A stretch of DNA of 64,000 bases from Streptomyces sp. NRRL S-646 (GCF_000720765.1 NZ_JODC01000003.1:1-64000); one strand, 5' to 3'. Counted from the stretch's first letter, positions 8,971 to 19,289 are shown. The notes: generated from the letters alone by a model not told the origin. Translations and numbers: made by a program.

Positions 8971-9753
8971 ATGGCAGTAATCAGCGCGGCCGGACTGGCC
9001 CGCACCTTCCAGACCAAACGCGGCCCCGTGGAGGCCGTCCGCGGCATCGACCTCACCGTCCGCGAGGGCGAGATCCTCGGCTTCCTCGGACCGAACGGCG
9101 CCGGCAAGACCACCACCCTGCGCATGCTCACGACGCTGCTCGCCCCGACCGGAGGCGCGGCCACCGTCGCCGGCCACGATCTCGCCACCGACCCCGCGGG
9201 CGTACGGAAGTCCTGCGGCTACGTCGCCCAGTCGGGCGGGGTCGACGGGCAGATCAGCGTCCGGGAGGAACTGGTCACCCAGGGCCGCCTCTACCACCTG
9301 ACAAAGCCGCAGGCGATCGCGCGCACGGAGGAGTTGGCTCACGACCTGGGCCTCACCGGCCTCCTCGACCGCAAGACCTCCGCGCTCTCCGGAGGTCAGC
9401 GGCGCCGTCTCGACATCGCGATGGCCCTCACCCACCGCCCGAAGGTCCTGTTCCTCGACGAGCCGACGACCGGGCTGGACCCCGGCAGCCGCGCCGACCT
9501 CTGGGACCTGATCCGCCGCCTGCGCGACGAGCACGGCACCACGGTCTTCCTGACCACCCATTACCTGGACGAGGCCGACGCCCTCTCCGACCGCCTGGTG
9601 ATCGTCGACAAGGGAGTGGTCGTGGCGGAGGGCACGCCCACCGCGCTCAAGCTCCGGTACGGCGGCTCGATCGACGCGAGCCTCCAGGACACGTTCCTCG
9701 CCATCACCGGCCGGGGCCCCGCTCCGGCCGACGCCGCCCCCGTAGCCGTATAG
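8971..9753 (+). CDS. ABC transporter ATP-binding protein, DrrA-like drug exporter
   Basis: 260 aa with all ABC ATPase motifs: Walker A GPNGAGKTTTL, Q-loop VAQSGG, signature LSGGQRRRLDIA, Walker B VLFLDEPTTGLDP and the switch His in TTHYLDEAD. The C-terminal extension has ALKLRYGGSIDASLQDTF, as in DrrA-type daunorubicin-resistance exporters. It would energise export by the permease encoded 10 bp downstream. Repression by the divergent TetR is likely. Confidence 0.93.
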   Translation: MAVISAAGLARTFQTKRGPVEAVRGIDLTVREGEILGFLGPNGAGKTTTLRMLTTLLAPTGGAATVAGHDLATDPAGVRKSCGYVAQSGGVDGQISVREELVTQGRLYHLTKPQAIARTEELAHDLGLTGLLDRKTSALSGGQRRRLDIAMALTHRPKVLFLDEPTTGLDPGSRADLWDLIRRLRDEHGTTVFLTTHYLDEADALSDRLVIVDKGVVVAEGTPTALKLRYGGSIDASLQDTFLAITGRGPAPADAAPVAV

Positions 9754-9763
9754 GAACCCTCAG

Positions 9764-10513
9764 ATGCTGCTCCAGGACACGGCCCTGATCTACGGCCGCT
9801 ACCTCCGCCAGTCCCTCCGCTCCCGCTTCGCGCTGCTCTTCGGCGTGCTGATGCCGCTCCTCTATCTCCTCTTCTTCGGACCGCTGCTGACGGGCCTGCC
9901 GCTCGGCGGGCGGGGCAGCTCCTGGCAGCTGCTGGTGCCGGGGCTGCTGCTTCAACTCGGGCTGTTCGGGGCGTCGTTCGCGGGATTCTCGATCATCATC
10001 GAGAAGGGGCAGGGGGTGGTCGAGCGAATGCGGGTGACACCCGTCAGCCGTCTCGCACTCCTGCTCGGCCGTGTGCTGCGCGACGCCACGGTGTTCGTCT
10101 TCCAGGCGGTGCTGCTGGTGGTCGCCGCCGTGGCGATGGGCCTGCGGGCGCCGCTCGCCGGGGTCCTGATCGGCTTCGGGTTCGTCGCCCTGCTCACCGT
10201 CTCGCTCGGCTCGCTGTCGTACGCGCTGGCGATGAAGGTCCACACCCCGCAGGAGTTCGGGCCGCTGATCAACGCCATGACCATGCCGTCGATGCTGCTG
10301 TCCGGGCTGATGCTGCCCATGTCCCTGGCCCCGGGCTGGCTGGACGTGCTCTCGCACTTCATGCCGTTCCGCTATCTGGTGGACGCGGTGCGGGACGGAT
10401 ACGTCGGGTCGTACGCGACGGATCACATGCTGTACGGGGTGCTGGTGGCCCTCGCCTTCGCAGCTCTGGCCGTGACAGTGGGCACACGCGTGTTCCGGAC
10501 GGCCGGAGCGTAA
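9764..10513 (+). CDS. ABC-2 permease, DrrB-like
   Basis: 249 aa with six predicted membrane helices and the ABC2 signature region around LSGLMLPMSLAPGWLDVLSHFMPF near the fifth helix. It is the membrane partner of the upstream ATPase (10-bp gap, one operon). The substrate is probably a lipophilic drug-like or lipid compound, by analogy with DrrAB. No substrate-specific residues can be read. Confidence 0.9.
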   Translation: MLLQDTALIYGRYLRQSLRSRFALLFGVLMPLLYLLFFGPLLTGLPLGGRGSSWQLLVPGLLLQLGLFGASFAGFSIIIEKGQGVVERMRVTPVSRLALLLGRVLRDATVFVFQAVLLVVAAVAMGLRAPLAGVLIGFGFVALLTVSLGSLSYALAMKVHTPQEFGPLINAMTMPSMLLSGLMLPMSLAPGWLDVLSHFMPFRYLVDAVRDGYVGSYATDHMLYGVLVALAFAALAVTVGTRVFRTAGA

Positions 10514-10526
10514 CTACGCTGGTCAC

Positions 10527-11099
10527 ATGGTCAATCTGACGCGCATCTACACCAGGACCGGCGACCGGGGCACGACCGCCCTCGGCGACATGAGCCGGGT
10601 CGCCAAGACCGATCTGCGGATCTCCGCGTACGCGGACGCCAACGAGGCGAACGCGGTGATCGGCACCGCGATCGCGCTGGGCGGGCTGGAGGAGGAGATC
10701 GTCAAGGTCCTCACCCGCGTCCAGAACGACCTGTTCGACGTCGGTGCGGACCTGTCCACGCCGGTCGTCGAGAACCCCGAATTCCCGCCCCTCCGTGTCG
10801 AACAGTTCTACGTCGACAAGCTGGAGGCGGACTGCGACCGCTTCAACGAGCGGCTGGAGAAGCTGCGCTCCTTCATCCTGCCGGGCGGCACGCCGGGGGC
10901 GGCCCTGCTGCACCAGGCCTGCACGGTCGTACGGCGGGCGGAGCGGTCGACGTGGGCGGCGCTGGAGGTGCACGGTGAGGTGATGAACCCGCTGACCGCG
11001 ACCTACCTCAACCGGCTCTCCGACCTGCTGTTCATCCTGGCGCGGACGGCCAACAAGGACATCGGCGACGTCCTGTGGGTGCCCGGCGGCGAACGCTGA
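10527..11099 (+). CDS. PduO-type cob(I)yrinic acid a,c-diamide / cob(I)alamin adenosyltransferase
   Basis: 190 aa. PduO-type marks are TRTGDRGTTALGDMSRVAKTD at the N-terminus (ATP-binding loop), DANEANAVIG, and the C-terminal helices with VVRRAERSTWAALE and LNRLSDLLFILARTAN. The enzyme transfers the 5'-deoxyadenosyl group from ATP to Co(I) corrinoid, making coenzyme B12. Length is normal. Its last 22 codons lie within a 120-bp unit that is repeated twice more directly downstream (11033-11339), an unusual gene end. The stop codon in the first copy defines the protein, which ends DVLWVPGGER. Confidence 0.94.
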   Translation: MVNLTRIYTRTGDRGTTALGDMSRVAKTDLRISAYADANEANAVIGTAIALGGLEEEIVKVLTRVQNDLFDVGADLSTPVVENPEFPPLRVEQFYVDKLEADCDRFNERLEKLRSFILPGGTPGAALLHQACTVVRRAERSTWAALEVHGEVMNPLTATYLNRLSDLLFILARTANKDIGDVLWVPGGER

Positions 11100-11339
11100 C
11101 CAACCCGCCGCCCCGACCGGGGGCCCCGGGGGTCGCCCCCCGGAAAATGCAGCATCCTGGCGCGGACGGCCAACAAGGACATCGGCGACGTGCTGTGGGT
11201 GCCAGGCGGCGAACGCTGACCAACCCGCCGCCCCGACCGGGGGCCCCGGGGGTCGCCCCCCGAAAAATGCAGCATCCTGGCGCGCACGGCCAACAAGGAC
11301 ATCGGCGACGTCCTGTGGGTGCCCGGCGGGGAGCGCTGA
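11033..11339 (+). repeat. 120-bp tandem repeat carrying the 3' end of the adenosyltransferase gene (2.6 copies)
   Basis: Three copies of the last 67 bp of the gene (encoding ILARTANKDIGDVLWVPGGER and the stop) start at 11033, 11153 and 11273. They are separated by two near-identical 53-bp linkers, giving an exact 120-bp period. The linkers are GC-rich, with CCCCGACCGGGGGCCCCGGGG-like hairpin potential, and resemble a terminator. Copies differ by a few substitutions; copy 3 is the most diverged at its end (GGGGAGCGCTGAG) and may be the ancestral terminus. Copies 2 and 3 follow an in-frame stop and have no start, so they are not translated from this gene. Confidence 0.92.
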
Positions 11340-11369
11340 GGCACAGCACTCCCCGCCCTCCCCCTCTTC

Positions 11370-11576
11370 TCAGCGGTCCGTGTCGTCCTGGGTCGCGTCC
11401 TGGTCCGCCCGGGCCACCGCGGACTCGGCGGCGGCCACCTTCTTCTGCATCTCCGGGTAGCCGGAGCGGGTGGCGGGTGTGGCGGGCGCCTTGTCCGCCG
11501 TACCGCCGTGCGGCGCGCAGCCCGCGGTGAGCCCCGCGAGGAGGGCCACCGCGACTGCCGCGACCTTCAGGCGCAT
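11370..11576 (-). CDS. small lipoprotein
   Basis: 68 aa. MRLKVAAVAVALLAGLTAGC is a type II signal peptide with lipobox LTAGC at residues 16-20, so the mature protein would be lipid-anchored outside the membrane. The mature part is only 48 residues, with a short helical, charged segment. Its start overlaps the stop of the upstream secreted-protein gene by one base (TGATG), so the two are co-translated and probably act together. Function unknown. Confidence 0.75.
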   Translation of the reverse strand: MRLKVAAVAVALLAGLTAGCAPHGGTADKAPATPATRSGYPEMQKKVAAAESAVARADQDATQDDTDR

Positions 11577-11977
11577 CAGCTCGCGCCCTGGTTGTTGTTC
11601 TGGCACCAGCTCCGGACCTCGTTCAGGTCCTTCTGCCGCTGCTGCAGCGTCGTCACCAGGGACTTGCGGAAGGTCAGCCGGTCCTGGAGATAGGTGGCGA
11701 TCTCGGTGTGGCCCGCCGCCTTCGCGTTGTCCACTCGCCGCTGCAGCCGGGCGATCGAACCGCGCTTGTCGGCCCCGGCGTTCAGCCGCTTCAGGGCGCG
11801 GTCGATGCGGTGGTCGATCTTCGGTGCCCGCTTGCACAGGGCCTGCGCCCCGTCGCCGGTCGGCGTCGCCGCCGGAGCGGGTGTGCTGTCGGCCGCCGCG
11901 AGGCCGGTTCCGGTCGCGAGGAGTGCCGCCGTGGCCAGCCCCATGACGAGGGTTCGCCGCCTGCGTCGTACGTACAT
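11576..11977 (-). CDS. secreted helical protein of unknown function
   Basis: 133 aa. An arginine-rich n-region (MYVRRRRRTLVMG), a hydrophobic core and the AAAD cleavage region around residue 29 form a Sec/Tat-like signal peptide. The mature part is strongly helical, with heptad-like charged segments (DHRIDRALKRLNAG, YLQDRLTFRKSLVTTLQQ) and two Cys that could pair. It lies just downstream of a two-component system transcribed the same way and is coupled to a lipoprotein gene. An envelope-stress target role is possible but only inferred. Confidence 0.75.
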   Translation of the reverse strand: MYVRRRRRTLVMGLATAALLATGTGLAAADSTPAPAATPTGDGAQALCKRAPKIDHRIDRALKRLNAGADKRGSIARLQRRVDNAKAAGHTEIATYLQDRLTFRKSLVTTLQQRQKDLNEVRSWCQNNNQGAS

Positions 11978-12031
11978 CTTCAGCCTCCGTTCCGCGGACG
12001 GCCCCCTTTGTCCGTCCGCCTGCCGTGGAGG

Positions 12032-13495
12032 CTAGGAAGGGTCTTTGGGGAAACTCTGTGACCGGTTTGTCCCGGCTGTGCCGATCAGCCAGTCCCGGTG
12101 GGCGGGCAGGGTGCCGACCGCTCTCGGCAGCCGCACCTCGAAGCGGGTGCCGACACCGCCCGGGCCGTCCGTGACCGTGACGGTGCCCTGGTGGAGCGCC
12201 GTCTGCTGGGCGACCAGCGTCAGGCCGAGACCGGAGCCCGAACTGCCCGGTCCGCGGGTGAACCGCTCGAAGATCCGGCCCCGTTCCCCGGTCGGCACCC
12301 CAGGTCCGCGGTCGTCCACGCTGATCACGACCTGCTCGCCGACGCCCCGCACCCCCACCGCCACACTCGCCGGCCCGTCCTCGTCCCGGCCGTGGGCCAG
12401 CGCATTGGCCAGCAGGTTGTCGAGGAGCAGGCGGATGCCGGGTTCCCAGCCGTGGACCGTCGGTCCGGGCGCCGCCTCCAGCGTGATGCGGGCGTCGGGG
12501 GCACGGCGCCGGGCCTCGGCCACCGCGGCGTCCGCGGTCTCCGTCACGTCCACCGTCCGGAAGGCCTCCGCCTCGACGAGGTCGCCGCGGCCCAGTTCGC
12601 GCAGCATCACCAGCAGGTTCAGCAGACGGGCGTGTTCGCTGCGCAGGTCGGCCAGGACCTCCGAGCGGTCCGGCTCCGGCAGGTCGGGGTGGTCGGCGAG
12701 GATGTCGAGGTTGGTGCCCATGCTCATCAGCGGGGTGCGCAGTTCGTGGGAGGCGGCCGCGGAGAAGGAGCGGGCGGTGTCCAGTGCCTCGGCGGTGCGG
12801 GCGGCCTGTTCGTCGTAGCGGGCGAGGACCGTGCGCAGGGTGGCGGCCAGTTCGTCGACCTCGGTCACTCCGGTCGGCTCGTCGGGCGGCCGGGCGGTGC
12901 TGGTGCGCGGGTCGAGTCCGGCGGTACGGCGGCCGAGGCGCCGCAGCGGGCCGGTGGCACCGGTGGCGATGCCCCAGGCCAGCAGGCCGGACAGGGGTGC
13001 CGCCAGGAGTGAGGTGATGGCCACCCGGCGCCGTACGAGCCGCAGTTGGGCCTGGTCGGCGGCGTTGGGCGAGAAGACCCACAGGGTCCCGGCACCGCGG
13101 GCCGTGGTGATCGGCACGGACAGCGCGCGCCAGCTCGCGCCGCCGTCCCGGACGGTGACCGGCCTGTTCGTGCGCGCCGGCAGCGGCACCGAGGCGTCCG
13201 GCTGCGGCCCCCCGCTGAAGGTGGCGTCCGGTCCCATGACGCGTACGCCGACGTCGAGGGCCGCGCTGTAGAGGAGCCGCTCCTTGTTGTCGGCCGCCTT
13301 GGGCCGTCCGTTGGCACTGGCCCTCAAGAGGGCGCGGGCGTCCGGGACCACCGCTGTGGCGCGCGCCCGCAGATGACTGTCCTCGGCGCTGTGCAGATCG
13401 CGGTTGACCAGCTGGAGCAGCAGCCAGCCGGAGGCGAGCACGAGGAGCGGCACGGTGACCCCGACGGCGAGCCCGATACGGGTGGAGAGCCTCAC
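12032..13495 (-). CDS. two-component sensor histidine kinase (HAMP, HisKA, HATPase)
   Basis: 487 aa, GTG start overlapping the response-regulator stop (GTGA). A membrane helix at about residues 8-30, an extracytoplasmic sensor region to about 175, and a second helix are followed by HAMP-like residues. The dimerisation domain has the phospho-acceptor His in FSAAASHELRTPLMSMGT. The ATPase domain has the N-box LLLDNLLANALAHG, G1 VDDRGPGVP, F-box IFERF and G2 GSGLGLTL. It pairs with the adjacent OmpR-type regulator. The stimulus is unknown. Confidence 0.92.
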   Translation of the reverse strand: MRLSTRIGLAVGVTVPLLVLASGWLLLQLVNRDLHSAEDSHLRARATAVVPDARALLRASANGRPKAADNKERLLYSAALDVGVRVMGPDATFSGGPQPDASVPLPARTNRPVTVRDGGASWRALSVPITTARGAGTLWVFSPNAADQAQLRLVRRRVAITSLLAAPLSGLLAWGIATGATGPLRRLGRRTAGLDPRTSTARPPDEPTGVTEVDELAATLRTVLARYDEQAARTAEALDTARSFSAAASHELRTPLMSMGTNLDILADHPDLPEPDRSEVLADLRSEHARLLNLLVMLRELGRGDLVEAEAFRTVDVTETADAAVAEARRRAPDARITLEAAPGPTVHGWEPGIRLLLDNLLANALAHGRDEDGPASVAVGVRGVGEQVVISVDDRGPGVPTGERGRIFERFTRGPGSSGSGLGLTLVAQQTALHQGTVTVTDGPGGVGTRFEVRLPRAVGTLPAHRDWLIGTAGTNRSQSFPKDPS

Positions 13496-14187
13496 GACGA
13501 CTCGTCCCGCAGCACGAACCCCACCCCGCGCACGGTGTGTACGAGCCTTGGCCGTCCGTCCGCCTCCAGCTTGCGCCGCAGATAGCTGACGAAGGTGTCG
13601 ACGGCGTCCGTCCGCACGTCGAAGTCGTAGCCCCACACCCGTTCCAGGAGCTGGTCGCGGGTGAGGACGAGTCCGGCGTTGCGGGCGAGCACCTCAAGCA
13701 GTTCGAACTCGCGCCGGGTCAGCTCCAGCGGTCTGCCGTCGCGTTCGACGGTGCGGGCTGCCGGGTCGATCACCAGGCCCGCGACCCGCAGCGCCTCCCC
13801 CGTGGGCGGGCGGCGGCGCAGCAACGCGCGCAGCCGCAGCACGAGTTCCTGCAGCGCGAACGGCTTGACCAGGTAGTCGTCGCCGCCCGCCTGGAGCCCG
13901 GCGATACGGTCGGCGGTCTCGTCGAGCGCCGACAGCATGAGCACGGGGAGGTCCTGGCCGTCGTCGCGGAGCCGCTCGCAGACCTCGATGCCGCTCATGC
14001 CGGGCATCGACACATCGAGGACGAGGACGTCCGGTGGCGTCTCGTCGATCGCCGCGAGCGCCTCACGACCGCCGTCCGCCGTCCGCACCCGGAAGCCGCT
14101 CAGCCGCAGCCCCCGCTCCAGAGAACGCCGGATGGCCGGGTCGTCGTCCACGACCAGCACCGCGCCGGGGCTGCCCGTCTCTCTCAT
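13492..14187 (-). CDS. OmpR-family response regulator
   Basis: 231 aa. The receiver domain (residues about 10-122) has the acidic pair VVDDDPAI, phospho-Asp in VLVLDVSMPGMSG, Thr/Ser switch LSALDE and Lys in YLVKPF. The C-terminal winged helix (about 135-228) has RREFELLEVLARNAG and VDTFVSYLRRKL. It is first in a two-gene operon with the histidine kinase, translationally coupled. Confidence 0.94.
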   Translation of the reverse strand: MRETGSPGAVLVVDDDPAIRRSLERGLRLSGFRVRTADGGREALAAIDETPPDVLVLDVSMPGMSGIEVCERLRDDGQDLPVLMLSALDETADRIAGLQAGGDDYLVKPFALQELVLRLRALLRRRPPTGEALRVAGLVIDPAARTVERDGRPLELTRREFELLEVLARNAGLVLTRDQLLERVWGYDFDVRTDAVDTFVSYLRRKLEADGRPRLVHTVRGVGFVLRDESS

Positions 14188-14199
14188 CCACCCCTCCCC

Positions 14200-14778
14200 T
14201 CACCGTCCGGTCAGGGTACGGCTCTCCTCCGAGGGCGCGGCAGCGTCTGCCGGGGCCTTCTTGGGCCGGATCAGATACGTCAGCGCGATCACCCCATGGA
14301 CGCCCAGGGTCCGCAGCGCCGTCTCCTGGAAGGCACGCAGCGACGAGGTGTCGCCGTCGCCGACGTACCAGATCGCCGCCTGGAGCAGGGCGCAGGCGAC
14401 GACCGCCGCGAGGAGAGTGCGTAGCCACAGGCCGCCCTCGTGGCGGGCGCGGGCCAGACCGTAGCGGGGCGGCTTCGGCGGGCGGGGGCCGCCGGCCAGG
14501 CGGTGGGCCGCGTGGCCGTCGAGCCAGGTGATCGTGTAGTGGCCGTAGGCAACCGTGTAGCCGATGTAGAGGGCGGCCAGACCGTGTTCCCAGCTCGGTT
14601 CGGCACCGTTCTTCAGGTCCACCGCCGTCACCACGAACAGGACCAGCTCCAGCAGCGGCTCGCACAGCAGCAGCGCCACGCTCGTGCGACGCCGTTTCAG
14701 CAGGTAGCGGACGGCCAGCCCAGCCGCCAGCAGCACCCAGAACCCGACCTCGCACGCGATGATCAGCCCGACGACCAC
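14200..14778 (-). CDS. conserved integral membrane protein
   Basis: 192 aa with about five hydrophobic helices (residues 3-23, 33-52, 67-82, 120-140, 158-172). There is a basic loop (YLLKRRRTS) after the first helix, a conserved-looking YGHYTITWLDGHAAH segment, and a polar C-terminus. No transporter or enzyme motif is recognised. It lies 12 bp upstream of the response regulator in the same direction, so it could be co-transcribed with the two-component genes. Confidence 0.75.
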   Translation of the reverse strand: MVVGLIIACEVGFWVLLAAGLAVRYLLKRRRTSVALLLCEPLLELVLFVVTAVDLKNGAEPSWEHGLAALYIGYTVAYGHYTITWLDGHAAHRLAGGPRPPKPPRYGLARARHEGGLWLRTLLAAVVACALLQAAIWYVGDGDTSSLRAFQETALRTLGVHGVIALTYLIRPKKAPADAAAPSEESRTLTGR

Positions 14779-14929
14779 GACACACCCCTTCCCTCGTCCT
14801 TCCAGGCTCCCGGCGGGTCCGGGCGCTTTCGTCGTCGGCGGTGACGAACTCGCGGTACATCGAAAGATGCAGTCCAGGACCGTTCGCGGGGATCACGCGG
14901 TGAGCACCCGCCCCGTGTTGGATGGGGAC

Positions 14930-16102
14930 ATGGCCGTACGACTGCCCCGCCCGCACCGCTTCGACGTGTACATCGCCATCGGCGGGCTGCTCGGCGGCCT
15001 GCTGCTGGCGGGCATCGGCCTGGCCACACGGCCCGCCAAGGATCCGATCACGCTCTTCGACGGCCCCTGGCCGATCCTGGTGCCGCTCGTCGTGATGGCC
15101 GGCTGCGAGCTGCTGCGTCGGACGGCCCCCCGCGCAGCCCTGCTGATCGGCACGCCCGCGATCTGCGCGGACCTCGTGACCCAGGGCAGCCTGGCCACGA
15201 TCCTGATGTTCACCGACATCGTCTACGCGGCCGTGCTGTACGGCCCGCTCGCCTCGGCCCGCCGTATCCAGTGGATCACCGGGCTGCTCACGGTGGCCGG
15301 CACACTGGTGCCGTTTGCGGTGTGGCGGGTGCCGCAGGCACTGTTGATCGGCGTGGTCGTCGGTGTCGTGGCGTACGGGCCCGCCGCCACCGGCTGGATC
15401 GTGCGCAACCACCGCGACGCCGCCGAGGCCGCCCGGCTGCGTGCCGAACAGACCGCGCTGCTCGCCGAGCTCGACCGTTCGCAGGCGGTCACCGCCGAAC
15501 GCTCAAGGGTGGCAAGGGAGTTGCACGACATGGTGGCCAACCACCTGTCCGCCATCGCCATCCACTCCACGGCCGCGCTGTCCCTCGACGATCCGAAGAC
15601 CTCCAAAGAGGCCCTCTCCGTCATCCGGGAGAACAGCGTCGAAGGGCTCGCCGAGATGCGCCGGCTCATCGGCATCCTGCGCGACAGGGGCAACGACCAC
15701 GCGCCCGCTGCCACCCCCACCCTCGACGGCCTCACCGCCCTCGTCGACGGCGCCCGCGCCAACGGCCTCGACGTCCGCCTCGACGCCGAGCACGGCACGG
15801 TCCCCGCGCCGGTCGAACTCGCCGCCTACCGCATCGTCCAGGAGTCCCTGACCAACGCCCTCAAGCACGCCTGCCCGGGGAAGGTCACCGTTGCCCTCGC
15901 CCAACGGGACGGCGTCCTCCGCGTGCGCGTGACCAGCCCGTACGGCCACCGGGACGGCCCGCGCGCCCCTGGCTCCGGCGCGGGCCTGACCGGTATGCGG
16001 GAGCGGGCGGCCCTGCTGGGCGGCACGTTCGAGGCCGGACCCGACGACGCGCTGTGGACCGTACACGCCACGCTTCCCCTGACCGAAGGAGATTCCGCAT
16101 GA
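14930..16102 (+). CDS. NarL-type sensor histidine kinase (HisKA_3)
   Basis: 390 aa from ATG 14930 (MAVRLPRPHRF). A GTG at 14900 with a better-placed GGGGA is an alternative start. Four to five membrane helices in the first 170 residues form a sensor of the kind seen in cell-envelope or antibiotic-sensing kinases. The HisKA_3 domain has the phospho-His in RSRVARELHDMVANHLS, and the C-terminal HATPase has the LTNALKHA N-box and GAGLTGMRERA G-box. It is coupled to the LuxR-type regulator by a 4-bp ATGA overlap. Confidence 0.9.
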   Translation: MAVRLPRPHRFDVYIAIGGLLGGLLLAGIGLATRPAKDPITLFDGPWPILVPLVVMAGCELLRRTAPRAALLIGTPAICADLVTQGSLATILMFTDIVYAAVLYGPLASARRIQWITGLLTVAGTLVPFAVWRVPQALLIGVVVGVVAYGPAATGWIVRNHRDAAEAARLRAEQTALLAELDRSQAVTAERSRVARELHDMVANHLSAIAIHSTAALSLDDPKTSKEALSVIRENSVEGLAEMRRLIGILRDRGNDHAPAATPTLDGLTALVDGARANGLDVRLDAEHGTVPAPVELAAYRIVQESLTNALKHACPGKVTVALAQRDGVLRVRVTSPYGHRDGPRAPGSGAGLTGMRERAALLGGTFEAGPDDALWTVHATLPLTEGDSA

Positions 16103-16749
16103 GCCCCGCCGTCCGGGTCCTCGTCGCCGAGGACCAGTCCGCCGTCCGCGCCGGTCTCGTCCTCATCCTGGGCAGCGCAGCAGACATCGAGGTGGTCGGG
16201 GAGGCTGCTGATGGGGAACAGGCCGTGGCGCTGGCACGGGAGTTGAGGCCCGATCTCGTGCTGATGGACGTACAGATGCCCCGGCTGGACGGGGTGTCGG
16301 CGACCCGGCAGGTCGTCGGGGAGGGGCTCGCCGACGTCCTCGTTCTCACCACCTTCGACCTCGACGAGTACGTCTTCGGGGCGCTGCGCGCGGGCGCCGC
16401 GGGCTTCCTGCTCAAGAACACCGAGGCGAAGGACCTGTTGGAGGCGGTACGGACCGTGGCGCGCGGGGAGGGCCTGATCGCCCCGGCCGTCACCCGCCGT
16501 CTGATCGCCGAGTTCGCCATCACGTCCGCACGCGAACCGACGGCCGACCCCGCCGTGCTCGACAGCCTCACCCGCCGCGAACGCGAGGTGCTGTCCTGCC
16601 TCGGCGAGGGCCTGTCCAACGCCGCCGTCGCAGCCCGCCTCGACATGGCGGAGGCGACGGTGAAGACGCACGTCAGCCGCCTCCTCGGGAAGCTGGAGCT
16701 GCGCAGCCGGGTCCAAGCGGCCGTACTGGCCCAGGAATTGGGGATCTAG
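16099..16749 (+). CDS. NarL/LuxR-family response regulator
   Basis: 216 aa. The ATG overlaps the kinase stop and has a GAAGGAGA ribosome-binding site. The receiver has phospho-Asp in DLVLMDVQMPRLDG and the Lys in FLLKNT. The C-terminal LuxR HTH has LTRREREVLSCLGEGLSNAA and EATVKTHVSRLLGKL. It is the cognate partner of the preceding kinase and a likely transcriptional activator or repressor of unknown genes. Confidence 0.93.
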   Translation: MSPAVRVLVAEDQSAVRAGLVLILGSAADIEVVGEAADGEQAVALARELRPDLVLMDVQMPRLDGVSATRQVVGEGLADVLVLTTFDLDEYVFGALRAGAAGFLLKNTEAKDLLEAVRTVARGEGLIAPAVTRRLIAEFAITSAREPTADPAVLDSLTRREREVLSCLGEGLSNAAVAARLDMAEATVKTHVSRLLGKLELRSRVQAAVLAQELGI

Positions 16750-16765
16750 CACGCTTGCCCCAGAG

Positions 16766-16807
16766 TGGTCCAGACCTATTGACCGATGGTCCAGACCTTT
16801 CTATTCT
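16766..16807 (+). promoter_or_regulatory. chitinase promoter with paired 12-bp direct repeats
   Basis: TGGTCCAGACCT occurs at 16766-16777 and again, identical, at 16787-16798, a 21-bp (two helical turn) spacing. A vegetative-type promoter overlaps them: TTGACC at 16779-16784, a 17-bp spacer, and TATTCT at 16802-16807. The paired 12-bp repeat is the known cis element of Streptomyces chitinase promoters, giving chitin induction and glucose repression. It also resembles the DasR site TGGTCTAGACCA, so control by the GlcNAc regulator DasR is likely. Confidence 0.88.
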
Positions 16808-16866
16808 CGCGGCACTGTGGGCGTGAAGGCTCAGTCATGCCCCCCAACTCCCCTAGGAGGCGCAGC

Positions 16867-18690
<1,824 letters not shown>

Positions 18691-18725
18691 GCGAATTACC
18701 CGCAATACCTAGGCGACATTGACTC

Positions 18726-18794
18726 TCCCCCAGACTTCGTCCGGGGGGACCCCCACCCAGCGGGTGAATGTGGCTACGCCACATTCACCCGCTG
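18726..18794. terminator. two hairpins between chitinase and the DUF2550 gene
   Basis: The first stem (18726-18749) pairs TCCCCC with GGGGGA around GAC-TTC-GTC. It resembles a short element scattered in many Streptomyces genomes. The second is a perfect 17-bp stem (18758-18774 with 18778-18794) with a 3-nt loop. It covers the last codons and stop of the minus-strand DUF2550 gene. Together they probably terminate both convergent transcripts. Confidence 0.65.
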
Positions 18795-19220
18795 TCCGGG
18801 CGGGGCTGCCTCCAGCCACGCGAGGAAACCGGTCAGCGCGTCTTCGCTCATCGCGAGTTCGAGCCGCGTGCCCCGGTGCAGACAGGTCAGGATCACCGCG
18901 TCGGAGAGCAGCGCCAGCTCCTCCTCGCCCTCGGGGAGGCGGCGGCCGGCGACCTCGATCGCGGCGCGCTCCAGGATGCGGCGCGGGCGGTAGGCGTAGG
19001 AGAAGACGCGGTACCACTCGATGCGGTCGCCGTTGTAGCGGGCGACTCCGTAGCTCCAGCCTTTTCCGCTGGTGTCGGGTTTCTCCGGGACGTCCCAGCG
19101 CAGGCTGCAGTCGAACGTGCCGCCCGAGCGCTGGATCAGTCTGCGGCGCAGGCCGAAGACGAACAACCCCAGCACCACTAGGGCGACCACGACTCCGCAC
19201 ACAGTCAGAGCGAGGACCAT
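18774..19220 (-). CDS. DUF2550 membrane-anchored protein
   Basis: 148 aa. The start MVLALTVCGVVVALVV is favoured by AGGAGG nine bases upstream; a GTG two codons earlier is possible. One N-terminal membrane helix is followed by a basic stretch (FGLRRRLIQRSGGTFDCSL) and a cytoplasmic beta-rich domain containing GWSYGVARYNGDRIEWYR. The gene sits immediately downstream of atpC in most actinobacteria. A link to ATP synthase is only by position; function unknown. Confidence 0.85.
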   Translation of the reverse strand: MVLALTVCGVVVALVVLGLFVFGLRRRLIQRSGGTFDCSLRWDVPEKPDTSGKGWSYGVARYNGDRIEWYRVFSYAYRPRRILERAAIEVAGRRLPEGEEELALLSDAVILTCLHRGTRLELAMSEDALTGFLAWLEAAPPGQRVNVA

Positions 19221-19289
19221 CGACACCGACCTCCTCGTCTCCTAGGTACCGAAAATAGGTAACGGAACGGAAAAAACCCTTATATCTGC

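Noticed and set aside
11153..11339. Copies 2 and 3 of the gene end as separate small genes
   Set aside because: They lack start codons and ribosome-binding sites and only repeat the terminal codons of the adenosyltransferase.
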